Shown here: positions 1 through 8,974 of the stretch, piece by piece
How positions within the stretch are numbered: the stretch's first letter is position 1
Layout: each line of letters starts with the position of its first letter
DNA from: an uncultured Litoreibacter sp.
Lineage (GTDB): Bacteria > Pseudomonadota > Alphaproteobacteria > Rhodobacterales > Rhodobacteraceae
Assembly (NCBI GenBank): GCA_947492995.1
Contig: CANLOU010000001.1
Location: forward strand, 629,001 to 693,000
Direction: 5' to 3'
Length of the DNA stretch: 64,000 bases
Program-made: the position numbers and the translations under genes
Notes under the pieces: generated by a model
What the model was told of the DNA's origin: nothing
What the model saw: only the letters and a program-made list of their open reading frames with translations
The model's database searches: none

Positions 1-1159
1 CGGCGGCGGCTCCGGCCCATGCGCCGGTCGCAAGGCAAGCGGTGATTAGGTAGCCGCCCGTTGGGGCGTCCCAATCAAGCATCTCACCCGCGACGAAAAC
101 GCCTTTTTTCGATCTGAGCATCAGGTTGCCATCCACAGCGCTTTGGGGAATGCCACCGACGGTCGAGATGGCCTCGTCTAGGGGGCGCAAAGTGTAGGGC
201 TTGATCGTAAGGGCCTTAACCCGCTCCGCGAGGGCGGTTGGGTCGCTTGGCAAAGGCCGCGCGAATTCGTTCAGCAAACCGATCTTGGCGGGATCGAGCT
301 TGAGGGCCTTGCGCAGAAAGGTGCCTGCGCTCATTTTGCCGCGTGGTTTGGCAAGGCGTGCCGCAACCGCGGCCACTGACATATCAGGCAACAGATCCAA
401 GGTCAGCGCGGCGCCATCACGCAGCGCTGAGGTGACCAAATAGATGCCCCCGCCTTCGATGCCGGTCGCGGACAGCACGATCTCCCCCCGGCTTTTCTGA
501 TCCCCGGCCTGCAACGCGATGTTTTTGACCGGTGCGCCCAGATTGCGTGCCATGTGGTCCGACCAATCAATGGAGAGACCCACGTTGGACGGGGCGAATG
601 GCTGTGTCTCGATGCCTGCGTCTGACAGGGTCTGCGCCCAGTGCCCATCAGACCCTAACCTGGCCCAACTGCCGCCCCCCATCGCCAGAACGACAACGTC
701 AGCGTCCATCTGCTTGGCGCCTTCCGGCGTCTCAAAGGACAGGGCATCGCCGTCCCAGCCGGTCCAGCGCCATCTGACATGCCGCGTGACCTGCAGATCG
801 TCCAGCCGCCGCAACCACGCCCGCAACAGGGGAGATGCCTTCATGGCTTTGGGGAACACGCGGCCGGTGGAGCCGGTGAAAATTTCCTGTTCAAGGTCTT
901 CGGCCCAGGCCATGACCTCCGCCACGCCGAAGCGGTCAATCATTGGGGCCAGCCACCCCGCGCTGTCGCGGTAGGCGGCCAGAAAATCCGCATCCTTTTC
1001 GTTTTTCGTCAGGTTTAGACCCGATTTTCCCGCCATGAGGAACTTGCGCGCGACTGAGGGTTTTTGGTCAACTACGATCACTGACAGGCCCGCTTTTGCC
1101 ATCACCTCTGCCGCCATGAGGCCCGCAGGACCCGCGCCGATCACCAACCCGCTAAGCAT
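1..1159 (-). CDS. BaiN/HI0933-like FAD-dependent oxidoreductase (3' end outside window)
   Basis: Reading leftward from an ATG at 1159, an unbroken frame of 386 codons runs off the window edge, so the C-terminus is missing. The N-terminus has a dinucleotide-binding glycine motif (GLVIGAGPAGLMAAE, residues 4-18), then KFLMAGKSGLNLT, typical of the HI0933/TIGR03862 flavoprotein family. Near the visible end is GVFVAGEMLDWDAPTGGY, the family's C-terminal FAD-contact motif, so probably only about 10-20 residues are lost. The start overlaps the stop of the upstream crotonase gene by 8 bp, suggesting translational coupling. Substrate is unknown; members are annotated as NAD(P)/FAD-dependent oxidoreductases. 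Family assignment is confident, exact reaction is not. Confidence 0.85.
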   Translation of the reverse strand, partial: MLSGLVIGAGPAGLMAAEVMAKAGLSVIVVDQKPSVARKFLMAGKSGLNLTKNEKDADFLAAYRDSAGWLAPMIDRFGVAEVMAWAEDLEQEIFTGSTGRVFPKAMKASPLLRAWLRRLDDLQVTRHVRWRWTGWDGDALSFETPEGAKQMDADVVVLAMGGGSWARLGSDGHWAQTLSDAGIETQPFAPSNVGLSIDWSDHMARNLGAPVKNIALQAGDQKSRGEIVLSATGIEGGGIYLVTSALRDGAALTLDLLPDMSVAAVAARLAKPRGKMSAGTFLRKALKLDPAKIGLLNEFARPLPSDPTALAERVKALTIKPYTLRPLDEAISTVGGIPQSAVDGNLMLRSKKGVFVAGEMLDWDAPTGGYLITACLATGAWAGAAA

Positions 1160-1760
1160 CAATCATCGCTTTGATAGAGGCCACATGTGCCGCGTTGGCA
1201 CCGATGCAATCCGCCGCAAGGTCATGCGCCGTCTGCATCAGATCATCAGGTTCGACAATGCGGTCAATCAGACCCCATTCCTGCGCCTCGGGCGCAGATA
1301 CTTTCATCCCTGCCATCAAAATCATCTTGGCCCGTGAGGGTCCCACCAACTGCTTCAAACGCGGCGGGTCGCTTGGTTGCGGCAGAAAGCCCAGACGCAT
1401 CACCGGGTAAAACACCTTTGCTTGCGGCACCGCGATACGCAGGTCACACGCCAATGCCATGCCACATGCACCACCTGCCAATGTCCCGTTCAAGGCCGCT
1501 ATGCTGAGACCCTGATAGCCGGCAATCGCGGATGAAAGCCGTTCCCAAACCGGATCAACTGCAAGCCCTGCCTTGGCGGCGTCGAGGTCTGCGCCGGCGC
1601 TGAACACCTTACCCCGACCGGTGAGGATCAGCGCTTTGCCGTCAAACCCAGCCACCGCATCAGCAAGCGTTTCCAACATCTCGCCCGTCAACGAATTTGC
1701 CTTGTCAGGCCGGTTTATCGTCAGAGTCAGCACGTCCGCACTTTGGTCGATTTGGATCAT
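1152..1760 (-). CDS. Enoyl-CoA hydratase/isomerase (crotonase) family protein
   Basis: This 202-residue protein has the crotonase fold signature. LTINRPDKANSLT lies near the N-terminus, FSAGADL forms the first oxyanion-hole strand, and NGTLAGGACGMALACDLRIA is the second. It likely acts on a CoA thioester, as in beta-oxidation or a related pathway. I chose the ATG at 1760 because AAGGA lies 7 nt upstream; an in-frame ATG 15 codons earlier gives a poor N-terminus. At 202 residues it is shorter than the usual 255-260, lacking part of the C-terminal trimerisation helices, so its substrate cannot be named. The flavoprotein gene downstream overlaps it by 8 bp. Confidence 0.85.
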   Translation of the reverse strand: MIQIDQSADVLTLTINRPDKANSLTGEMLETLADAVAGFDGKALILTGRGKVFSAGADLDAAKAGLAVDPVWERLSSAIAGYQGLSIAALNGTLAGGACGMALACDLRIAVPQAKVFYPVMRLGFLPQPSDPPRLKQLVGPSRAKMILMAGMKVSAPEAQEWGLIDRIVEPDDLMQTAHDLAADCIGANAAHVASIKAMIDA

Positions 1761-1865
1761 TTTGTTTCCTTCGAAAACCGCTGCGTCAGCCATACACAGG
1801 GACACCCCACTTGCGCCACCCCGCGCATCGCACTACCTCAACCACAACATAGTTTAGGAGGCCCC

Positions 1866-3212
1866 ATGGCCCAGTCCCTTTCCGATCTTGCGCAATCGCT
1901 TTTGACCGCTGCCAAAGCCGCAGGTGCGGAGGCCGCAGACGTGTTGGCCGTAGATGGCAGGTCGGTTTCGATCGACGTGCTGGGGGGCAAGCTGGAACAC
2001 GCGGAACGGTCCGAGGGCTTAGAGGTCGGGCTGCGCGTCATGGTCGGGCTGCGTCAGGCCTGCGTGTCATCGTCGCTGATAGACCCGAACACGCTGCAAA
2101 ACATGGCAGAGCGCGCGGTTTTCATGGCCCGCGAGGCACCAGAAGACCCGCATATTGGATTGGCAGACCCGGACCAGCTGTCGCAGATTTCTGACGCAAA
2201 CTCGCTGGACTTGTTTGATGCCTCGCCAGAGCCAGATGCGGCGGCATTAGAGGAGGACGCCCAGCGTGCGGAGGCCGCGGCATTGGCCGTCAAAGGCGTG
2301 TCGCAAGTGCAATCGGCAAGCGCGGGCTACGGGTCGCGGCGCATCCACCTTGCTGCAACGAACGGGTTTTCGGGCGGGTATCAGCGCTCGTCCCGGTCGA
2401 CATCCTGCGTTGCCATCACCGGCGAAGGCACCGGGATGGAACGTGACTATTTCGGCGAAGGGCGGATTTACCAATCCGACCTGCCCGATGCGGCCGAGAT
2501 CGGGCGCATTGCCGGTGAGCGGACCGTGCAGCGCGCGGGCGCGCGCAGGCCAAAGACCGGCGCGTATCCGGTGATCTTTGAAGAGCGCATCGCATCGTCG
2601 CTGATCGGGCACCTGCTGACGGCGGTGAACGGGTCGATGATCGCGCGCGGCTCCAGCTGGCTGAAAGACGCCATGGGGGAACAGGTCCTGCCCAGCGGGT
2701 TGGACATTGTTGAAGACCCGCATCGGCAGCGCGTCCCGGGTTCAAGACCGTTTGACGGGGAAGGCTTGGCCACCGCATCGCGCCACATTGTGAAGGATGG
2801 CGTTTTGCAAGGCTGGACGCTGGACCTTGGAAATGCCCGCAAACTGGGCCTGCAATCGACCGCGAATGCGTCTCGGGGGACGTCCAGCCCGCCATCGCCA
2901 TCGCTGTCGAATGTGGCTCTAACACAGGGCGACCTGTCGCTGGATGAGATGTTGAAGGACATGGGCACGGGGTTGCTGGTGACCTCGATGATTGGGTCCA
3001 CGATCAACCCGAACACGGGCGAGTATTCGCGTGGGGCCTCGGGGTTTTGGATCGAAAATGGGGAACGGGCCTATCCGGTCAATGAATGTACGCTCGCCGG
3101 CAATTTGCGCGACATGTTGATGACCATCCGCCCCGCCAATGATGCGCGGGCGCATCTGTCACGCGTCGTGCCATCGCTTGCCGTAGAGGGACTGATCCTT
3201 GCCGGTGAATGA
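1866..3212 (+). CDS. pmbA: PmbA/TldE family metalloprotease subunit
   Basis: This 448-residue protein matches TldE/PmbA, the partner of TldD. The TldD/E complex is a cytoplasmic zinc protease that processes unfolded or modified peptides and contributes to CcdA/microcin maturation in enterobacteria. Visible family features are the N-terminal SIDVLGGKLEHAERSEGLEVG segment, the central GYGSRRIHLAATNG region and the C-terminal ECTLAGNLRDMLM motif. No HExxxH zinc motif is present, as expected for the E subunit. The start at 1866 follows a strong TAGGAGG site; a longer frame from 1743 lacks one. It is translated divergently from the crotonase and overlaps the phosphatase gene downstream by 14 bp. 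Confidence 0.9.
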   Translation: MAQSLSDLAQSLLTAAKAAGAEAADVLAVDGRSVSIDVLGGKLEHAERSEGLEVGLRVMVGLRQACVSSSLIDPNTLQNMAERAVFMAREAPEDPHIGLADPDQLSQISDANSLDLFDASPEPDAAALEEDAQRAEAAALAVKGVSQVQSASAGYGSRRIHLAATNGFSGGYQRSSRSTSCVAITGEGTGMERDYFGEGRIYQSDLPDAAEIGRIAGERTVQRAGARRPKTGAYPVIFEERIASSLIGHLLTAVNGSMIARGSSWLKDAMGEQVLPSGLDIVEDPHRQRVPGSRPFDGEGLATASRHIVKDGVLQGWTLDLGNARKLGLQSTANASRGTSSPPSPSLSNVALTQGDLSLDEMLKDMGTGLLVTSMIGSTINPNTGEYSRGASGFWIENGERAYPVNECTLAGNLRDMLMTIRPANDARAHLSRVVPSLAVEGLILAGE

Positions 3213-3981
3213 GGACCTTCAACTGTTGATAGACGCCGCCAAGGCCTCCGCCGACATTGGCCGGTCGTTTTTCAACGACAACCCGCAGGTTTGGGACAAG
3301 GACGACAGCCAGGGGCCGGTCACCGAGGCCGACCTGGCCATCGACACCATGTTGAAATCCGAGCTTCTGGCGAGCCGCGCCACCTATGGCTGGCTGTCTG
3401 AAGAAACCGAGGATGACTGCAAACGCCTTGACCATGAACGGGTTTTCATTATCGACCCCATTGACGGCACGCGGGCTTTTATCGCGGGCGAAAGGTCCTG
3501 GTCCCATTCGCTGGCCATCGCGGAACAGGGGCGCGTCACTGTGGCGGTGGTGTATGTGCCGATGATGGATCGCCTTTACGCGGCGACCGAAGCGTCGCCA
3601 GCAACCCTGAACGGCGACCCGATCTTTGCCACCCAACAATCGGTGCTGGACGGGGCGACGGTGTTGGCCGCCAAGCCGAACCTGACGCCGAGATATTGGA
3701 AAGATGGCGTCCCGCCGGTGGCGCGCCATTTCCGCCCGTCCCTCGCCTATAGGCTGTCGCTTGTCGCGCAGGGGCGGTTTGACGCCATGCTGACATTGCG
3801 CGACTGCTGGGAATGGGACATCGCGGCGGGCGAGCTGATTGTGCGCCAAGCCGGTGGGATCGCCACCGACATGGCGAACAAGCCGCTGCACTTTAACCGC
3901 GCAAGGCCCAAGAATTTTGGCTGCGTGGCGGCGGGGCCAAATCTGCACCCATTGCTGCAATCGCGCCTGAAGCTGGACTAG
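3199..3981 (+). CDS. Inositol monophosphatase-family phosphatase (CysQ-like)
   Basis: A 260-residue member of the IMPase/FBPase/CysQ superfamily of Mg-dependent phosphatases. The metal-binding residues are seen as the EETEDD segment (around residue 72), DPIDGTRAF (motif 1, around residue 90) and WEWDIAAGELI (motif 2, around residue 205). The likely substrate is 3'-phosphoadenosine 5'-phosphate or an inositol-type monophosphate; sequence alone does not separate these. Translation probably starts at TTG 3199, 8 nt after GAGGG; a GTG at 3205 is the alternative. Either start overlaps the pmbA stop, so the two genes are probably translationally coupled. Confidence 0.88.
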   Translation: MPVNEDLQLLIDAAKASADIGRSFFNDNPQVWDKDDSQGPVTEADLAIDTMLKSELLASRATYGWLSEETEDDCKRLDHERVFIIDPIDGTRAFIAGERSWSHSLAIAEQGRVTVAVVYVPMMDRLYAATEASPATLNGDPIFATQQSVLDGATVLAAKPNLTPRYWKDGVPPVARHFRPSLAYRLSLVAQGRFDAMLTLRDCWEWDIAAGELIVRQAGGIATDMANKPLHFNRARPKNFGCVAAGPNLHPLLQSRLKLD

Positions 3982-4049
3982 CAATTCCCCCTGTCACGCG
4001 CGGTTCCGTTCGCCTATGGTCAGCGACAGACACATTCGGAGCATATCCC

Positions 4050-4292
4050 ATGACACAACGCCTTCATCTGGTCTTCGGCGGCGAGCTGATCGACCCGACA
4101 AAGAACGCCTTCAAGGACATTGATGACATCCACATCGTTGGTATGTTCCCCGACTATGACAGCGCCTATAACGCGTGGAAGTCAGAGGCTCAGCGCACCG
4201 TTGACAACGCCCATATGCGCTACTTCATTGCCCATATCCATCGTCTGCGTGACGAGGAAATCTCTGCCAGCCCGACCGAAGAGCTGGGTTGA
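4050..4292 (+). CDS. DUF4170 domain protein
   Basis: An 80-residue soluble protein that reads as a complete DUF4170 protein (LVFGGELIDP, then IHIVGMFPDYDSAYNAWK and a C-terminal AHIHRLRDEE). The family is small, alphaproteobacterial and without a known biochemical function. It often lies directly upstream of waaA and lpxK, as here, with 15 bp to waaA. A role linked to lipopolysaccharide assembly is therefore possible, but this is inference from position only. No signal peptide or membrane segment is seen. Confidence 0.8.
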   Translation: MTQRLHLVFGGELIDPTKNAFKDIDDIHIVGMFPDYDSAYNAWKSEAQRTVDNAHMRYFIAHIHRLRDEEISASPTEELG

Positions 4293-4307
4293 TAAGAGGC
4301 GGTTCAC

Positions 4308-5600
4308 ATGGGGTTCTCCCTTGGTCTTGCGGCTTATCTTGCGGCGTCGAACCGAATGGTTGGCTACGCCAATCGCAAACTTGACGCGCGGCTGGCCGAG
4401 GGCAAAGAACACCCCGACCGCATAGAGGAACGGCGCGGGATCGCGTCGCAACCGCGTCCTGTTGGCACGTTGATCTGGTTCCATGCGGCATCCGTTGGCG
4501 AGGCCTTGTCGCTGCTGAACCTGATTGAGCAGGTGCTGGACGACTTCCCCGACCTCAACGTGCTGCTGACGACGGGGACGCGGACCTCTGCTGACTTGAT
4601 CCAGACCCGTCTGCCGCCCCACACCATCCACCAGTTCGTACCCGTTGACGCGCGCCCCTTCGTGAAGGCCTTTTTGAGGCATTGGAAACCTGACGTCGCG
4701 GTCTGGACCGAAAGCGAGCTTTGGCCATCCTTGATTGCCGAAACCGGCAGGAGCGGCGCCAAGATGCTGCTGCTCAACGCCCGTATGTCACAAAAATCCC
4801 ATGACAAATGGCGGTGGATTCCGGGCATGGCGAAAGCTCTGCTTCGCAATTTTGACCAGATACATGTGCAGGATGAACCGACCGCAAGGTATCTGCGCCG
4901 TCTGGGTGCAAAGCGTGACACGCTGGAGGTGACGGGGTCATTGAAGGAAAGCAGCGGCGCGTTGCCCCATAACGAAACGGAGCGCGCGCGTTTGGCGGAA
5001 CAATTCAAGACGCGGCCCGTTTGGCTGGCTGCGTCCACTCATGAGGGCGAAGAGGACCTTGTTGCCCAAGCCCACGATCAGGCGACGAAAGCGTCGCACC
5101 GGTTGCTGATGATACTTGCCCCGCGCCACCCCGAACGCGGCCCGCAAATAGCCCAGGACCTGCGCAATGCAGGCTGGAATGTTGCCGTCAGGTCAGAGGG
5201 CGCAGATCCCGAGCCGGCCACCCAAATCTATCTGGCCGACACCTTGGGCGAAATGGGCCTGTGGTACCGCCTTGCCCCGGTCACCTTTCTTGGGGGGTCG
5301 CTAGTCGATATCGGCGGCCACAATCCTTTTGAGCCGGCGGCCCTTGGTTCGGCGATTGTCCATGGACCTTACGTTCACAGCGCCGCCGAGATTTACGAGC
5401 GCCTGGCACAAGCAGGTGGCGCGCAACAAATCGCGGATGCCGACGCGCTTGGCAAAGCCATAGTGGACCTTCTTGAACCACACCGGGCCGCCGCGCTGGC
5501 GCATGCCGCCTGGGAAGTCACGTCCAGCGGCGCGGGCGCGACGGAACGTGCGTTGAGCCAACTTACCGCCATGATTGATGATGTGGAGGAGCAGGCATGA
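4308..5600 (+). CDS. waaA: 3-deoxy-D-manno-octulosonic acid (Kdo) transferase
   Basis: This 430-residue protein matches WaaA/KdtA, the inner-membrane GT-B glycosyltransferase that adds Kdo to lipid A precursor. An N-terminal hydrophobic anchor (FSLGLAAYLAASN) precedes FHAASVGEALS, which carries the catalytic glutamate. The family region WTESELWPSLI follows, then the C-terminal Rossmann part with TFLGGSLVDIGGHNPFEPAA, the conserved CMP-Kdo-binding segment. Length is normal. It lies between DUF4170 and lpxK and overlaps lpxK by 4 bp (ATGA), forming a lipid A/Kdo operon. Confidence 0.95.
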   Translation: MGFSLGLAAYLAASNRMVGYANRKLDARLAEGKEHPDRIEERRGIASQPRPVGTLIWFHAASVGEALSLLNLIEQVLDDFPDLNVLLTTGTRTSADLIQTRLPPHTIHQFVPVDARPFVKAFLRHWKPDVAVWTESELWPSLIAETGRSGAKMLLLNARMSQKSHDKWRWIPGMAKALLRNFDQIHVQDEPTARYLRRLGAKRDTLEVTGSLKESSGALPHNETERARLAEQFKTRPVWLAASTHEGEEDLVAQAHDQATKASHRLLMILAPRHPERGPQIAQDLRNAGWNVAVRSEGADPEPATQIYLADTLGEMGLWYRLAPVTFLGGSLVDIGGHNPFEPAALGSAIVHGPYVHSAAEIYERLAQAGGAQQIADADALGKAIVDLLEPHRAAALAHAAWEVTSSGAGATERALSQLTAMIDDVEEQA

Positions 5601-6574
5601 AAGCGCCGGGGTTCTGGTACCGCCCCCCGTCGCTGGCCGCAAAGCTGCTTTCGCCGCTGGGGTCATTATATGCCAGAGCAACCGCGCGGCGGATCGCGAA
5701 CGCGACGCCCATCAAGATGGATATCCCCGTTATTTGCGTTGGCAACATCAACGTGGGCGGCACCGGCAAAACCCCAACCGTCATAGCGCTGGCTGATCGC
5801 TTGAAGAGCAAAGGCTGGTCGCCGCAGATTGTGTCGCGAGGCCATGGAGGGTCTTTGGAAGGGCCCGTGCAGGTCCTTGAACGCGTGCATTCAACCGATC
5901 AAGTCGGAGATGAACCCCTTTTGCTTGCGGCTTTTGCCCCAACATGGGTTGCACGCAATCGCGCAGACGGCGCCGCAAAGGCAGCCGAGGCCGGAGCAGA
6001 CATCATTTTGATGGATGACGGCCATCAAAACCCCAGCATCCACAAAGACATTTCGCTGGTGGTGGTGGACGCGGCCCGCGGGTTTGGAAATGACCATGTG
6101 CTGCCAGCGGGTCCGTTGCGCGAACCTATCGCGACCGGTCTGGCGCGGGCCGACGCCTTGCTGAGCATTGGCGGCCCAAAGGCGCAGGGACGATTTGCCG
6201 GGCTGAACGACCTGCCCCCGGACCTGCCGCATCTCACCGGCCAGCTTAAACCCCTGCCCACCGGCATGGATTGGGCCGATATGCGCGTTTTGGCCTTTGC
6301 AGGGATTGGCATGCCGGACAAATTTTTCGCCACGCTGCGCAGCCTGGGCGCAGATGTCGCGAAGACCGAACCGCTGGACGACCACCAACCCTTGTCGGAC
6401 GCTCTGCTAACGCGACTTGCTGCGGAAGCCACCGCACTTGGTGCTCAACTTGTGACAACGGAAAAGGACGCGGTGCGTCTGCCCGCGTCCTTTCGATCTC
6501 AGGTCCTGACGGTGCCCGTCAGGCTTGATGTGGAAGACTGGAGCGCCCTAGATGCGCTCCTCGACCAACTTTAG
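5597..6574 (+). CDS. lpxK: Tetraacyldisaccharide 4'-kinase
   Basis: LpxK phosphorylates the 4' position of the tetraacyl disaccharide precursor to give lipid IVA at the inner membrane. The 325-residue protein has an N-terminal membrane-interacting helix (AAKLLSPLGSLYA), then a P-loop embedded in GNINVGGTGKTPTVIALA (around residues 50-67). The conserved DDGHQNPS segment follows around residue 138. C-terminal TTEKDAVRLP is also typical. It is translationally coupled to waaA through an ATGA overlap and ends 4 bp into the convergent DsbA-like gene. Confidence 0.95.
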   Translation: MKAPGFWYRPPSLAAKLLSPLGSLYARATARRIANATPIKMDIPVICVGNINVGGTGKTPTVIALADRLKSKGWSPQIVSRGHGGSLEGPVQVLERVHSTDQVGDEPLLLAAFAPTWVARNRADGAAKAAEAGADIILMDDGHQNPSIHKDISLVVVDAARGFGNDHVLPAGPLREPIATGLARADALLSIGGPKAQGRFAGLNDLPPDLPHLTGQLKPLPTGMDWADMRVLAFAGIGMPDKFFATLRSLGADVAKTEPLDDHQPLSDALLTRLAAEATALGAQLVTTEKDAVRLPASFRSQVLTVPVRLDVEDWSALDALLDQL

Positions 6575-7230
6575 AGTTTGGCGTCCAACAGGGCCTTCAA
6601 CTCGTCATAGGACATGTTGGATTCCAACTTGCCATCAATCACGAAGCTTGGCGTGGCGCGGATGCCGTCGGCTTGGGCGTTTTCCTGAAACACCGCCGTC
6701 ATCGCCCGTGCCATGTCACCGTCTTGCAAACATGCATCAAGCTGTTCGTCGGTCAAACCGGCCAACTTGCCCATTTTCTTGAGGTTGCCCGCAATCTGCG
6801 CAGGCTCCCCTTGGGTCCAAGTGCGTTGGTTTTCGTAGATCAGGTCTGTCAGGCCAAAATACTTCTCTGGCCCACCGCAGCGCGCCATCATGCCGGCCCA
6901 AAGGCCCGGCCCGTCGAAATAGACCTCGCGGTAAATGAACTTCACCTTACCGGTGTCAATGTAATCGGCCTTCAGCTGCGGAAACACATTTTTATGGAAG
7001 GTCTGGCAATGCGGGCAGGTGAAGGACGCATATTCGATAAACTCAATCGGCGCGTCGGCGTCACCCATCGTCATTTCCAGAACCGCAGAGGTGTCCACCT
7101 CACTGGCGGTCTGCGCCTGCGCGGCCCCCAGGTCAGGCACCCCCGGCGATGTGCTCCGGTTCATCATGAAAAAGCCGCCAATGGCGACGGCAACCACGGC
7201 AAGTCCTGCCAGCAGTAGGTTACGGTTCAT
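6571..7230 (-). CDS. DsbA-family thioredoxin-fold thiol oxidoreductase
   Basis: A 219-residue protein with an N-terminal signal or anchor (NLLLAGLAVVAVAIGGFFM) and a DsbA-type thioredoxin fold. The active-site motif CPHC lies in YASFTCPHCQTFHKN (around residue 72), and the cis-proline region is ATPSFVIDG near the C-terminus. It probably forms or isomerises disulfides in the periplasm. This BdbD/DsbA-like subtype is often called disulfide bond formation protein. One nucleotide separates it from the upstream DUF721 gene, so they are co-transcribed. Start ATG 7230 is supported by its hydrophobic N-terminus. Confidence 0.9.
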   Translation of the reverse strand: MNRNLLLAGLAVVAVAIGGFFMMNRSTSPGVPDLGAAQAQTASEVDTSAVLEMTMGDADAPIEFIEYASFTCPHCQTFHKNVFPQLKADYIDTGKVKFIYREVYFDGPGLWAGMMARCGGPEKYFGLTDLIYENQRTWTQGEPAQIAGNLKKMGKLAGLTDEQLDACLQDGDMARAMTAVFQENAQADGIRATPSFVIDGKLESNMSYDELKALLDAKL

Positions 7231-7231
7231 C

Positions 7232-7777
7232 TTATTTCCCTTTCGATGCGCCTTTGCGCGACAAATAATTCTGGCTGAGCGTCTCTAACGCGGCCCTCAG
7301 CCCCTCATTCTCAACACCGTCCGTCATCGCGGCGGAGGCCTCTTTGACCTCCTCGCTCACCGGTGGCTTTGCCCTTTCAGGCGTGCCTTCAAACATAGCG
7401 CGCCCCTCGTGAAACCCAACAGGCGCGGTCTGCGTGATGGCGACGCGGCTGATCGCCGAATAGCCGTAACACGCGTTCACCCGCTCCCGGATTTGAGGCA
7501 GCTGCATTTGCACCATCGGCGCATTTGGCCCTGTGGTCAGCACCGTCAGCACCGCGCCGAACCCATCGCGGGAATAGCCAATCTTGACCGGCGTCGCCAT
7601 CTTGGCCATGTCATCGCCGACAATTTCGGTCCAATGGGTTAACAGACGCATAACCGCGAAGCCGCGCTTTTCGCCGGCGGTTTTCACACGGTTCTGGATC
7701 AGCCCCGACATGGACGCAAAGCCGCGGCCCCGACGGGTCGGGCTGTTGGTCTTCGAATATGTCTGCTTTCCGGCCAT
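7232..7777 (-). CDS. DciA-like DUF721 protein
   Basis: This 181-residue protein contains the DUF721 (DciA) domain: a basic N-terminus, then VMRLLTHWTEIVGDDMAKMATPVKI and VLTTGPNAPMVQMQLPQIRERVNACYG. DciA proteins load or stimulate the replicative helicase DnaB in bacteria that lack DnaC. The C-terminal third is acidic and probably disordered. I chose ATG 7777 (MAGKQTYSK) because AAGGGTG precedes it; the frame is open further upstream but without a good start site. It is divergent from mutY (83 bp apart) and followed directly by the dsbA-like gene. Role as helicase loader is inferred from the family. Confidence 0.8.
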   Translation of the reverse strand: MAGKQTYSKTNSPTRRGRGFASMSGLIQNRVKTAGEKRGFAVMRLLTHWTEIVGDDMAKMATPVKIGYSRDGFGAVLTVLTTGPNAPMVQMQLPQIRERVNACYGYSAISRVAITQTAPVGFHEGRAMFEGTPERAKPPVSEEVKEASAAMTDGVENEGLRAALETLSQNYLSRKGASKGK

Positions 7778-7860
7778 GTCACCCTTTTCAAGCGTCGGCT
7801 TTAGTCTACCCTTCACACGCGTTTGAGGCACTATAAACCCAACATTGAGGAACATAAACT

Positions 7861-8913
7861 TTGTGTGACAGGCCCGACCCCCAATTGCTGCTGGATTGGT
7901 ACGATGTCCACGCCCGCCCCATGCCGTGGCGCACCCCGCCTGCCGACAAGCTGGCCGGCGTCAAACCCGACCCGTACCGCGTCTGGCTGTCGGAGATCAT
8001 GCTGCAGCAAACCACCGTGGCGGCGGTCAAGGACTACTTCATCAAATTCACGACGCTCTGGCCCACGGTGGCCGATCTTGCCGCCGCCAAAGACGCCGAC
8101 GTCATGGCAGCATGGGCGGGCCTAGGCTACTACGCCCGCGCCCGCAACCTGCTGAAATGCGCCCGCGCGGTGGTCGCGGACCACAATGGCGCCTTCCCCG
8201 ACACGGTTCACGCGTTGCAAACCCTGCCCGGCATCGGCCCTTACACCTCCGCCGCGATCGCCTCCATCGCGTTTGAGCGGCAGGCCACCGTGGTCGACGG
8301 CAATGTCGAACGGGTCATGTCGCGGCTCTATGCGGTTGAGGTTCCCCTGCCGACCTCCAAGCCGGAGCTCACGCAACTGGCCACCGCCCTGACCCCGACC
8401 GCGCGTCAGGGCGATTACAACCAGGCCGTCATGGACCTTGGCGCCACGATCTGTTCGCCCAAAAACCCGGCTTGTGGCATCTGCCCGTGGAAGGACCCCT
8501 GCAAGGCCCGCGCGCATGGCATCGCCGCCGAGTTGCCCAAAAAGCTGCCCAAAAAGGTCAAGCCAACCCGCCACGGCATCGCCTATGTCGCACGTCGCCG
8601 TGACGGGGCTTGGCTGCTGGAAACCCGCCCCGAAAAGGGCCTGCTTGGAGGCATGCTTGGCTGGCCGGGGTCCGATTGGAACGATGACCCGCAACCCAAC
8701 CCGCCGATGGACACCCACTGGCAAGACACCGGGATGGAGGTCCGCCACACCTTCACCCATTTCCACCTTAAGCTGCAGGTGATGACCAGTTGGGCGGAAA
8801 CAGAGCCTCATCAGGGGACTTTTGTCCCCCATGCGCAGTTCAGCCCGGCCAGCCTGCCCACCGTCATGCGCAAGGTTTATGACGTTGCGTGTCATCACGT
8901 CGCCCTGAATTGA
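7861..8913 (+). CDS. mutY: A/G-specific adenine DNA glycosylase
   Basis: MutY removes adenine mispaired with 8-oxoguanine. The 350-residue protein shows EIMLQQTTVAAV with the catalytic Glu (around residue 41), the helix-hairpin-helix LPGIGPYTSAAIASIA (around 122), and the catalytic Asp in VVDGNVERVMSR (around 142). A 4Fe-4S cysteine set C-x6-C-x2-C-x5-C lies around residues 199-215. A C-terminal NUDIX-like 8-oxoG recognition domain begins near HGIAYVARRRDG. The start is TTG 7861: an in-frame stop lies two codons upstream and GAGGA precedes it at a suitable distance. No in-frame ATG fits. Confidence 0.95.
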   Translation: MCDRPDPQLLLDWYDVHARPMPWRTPPADKLAGVKPDPYRVWLSEIMLQQTTVAAVKDYFIKFTTLWPTVADLAAAKDADVMAAWAGLGYYARARNLLKCARAVVADHNGAFPDTVHALQTLPGIGPYTSAAIASIAFERQATVVDGNVERVMSRLYAVEVPLPTSKPELTQLATALTPTARQGDYNQAVMDLGATICSPKNPACGICPWKDPCKARAHGIAAELPKKLPKKVKPTRHGIAYVARRRDGAWLLETRPEKGLLGGMLGWPGSDWNDDPQPNPPMDTHWQDTGMEVRHTFTHFHLKLQVMTSWAETEPHQGTFVPHAQFSPASLPTVMRKVYDVACHHVALN

Positions 8914-8974
8914 GCGCAATCCCGCGTTAAGGTAGAATCGCTACATCATCAAAACTCAGACGGACGACCCGCCA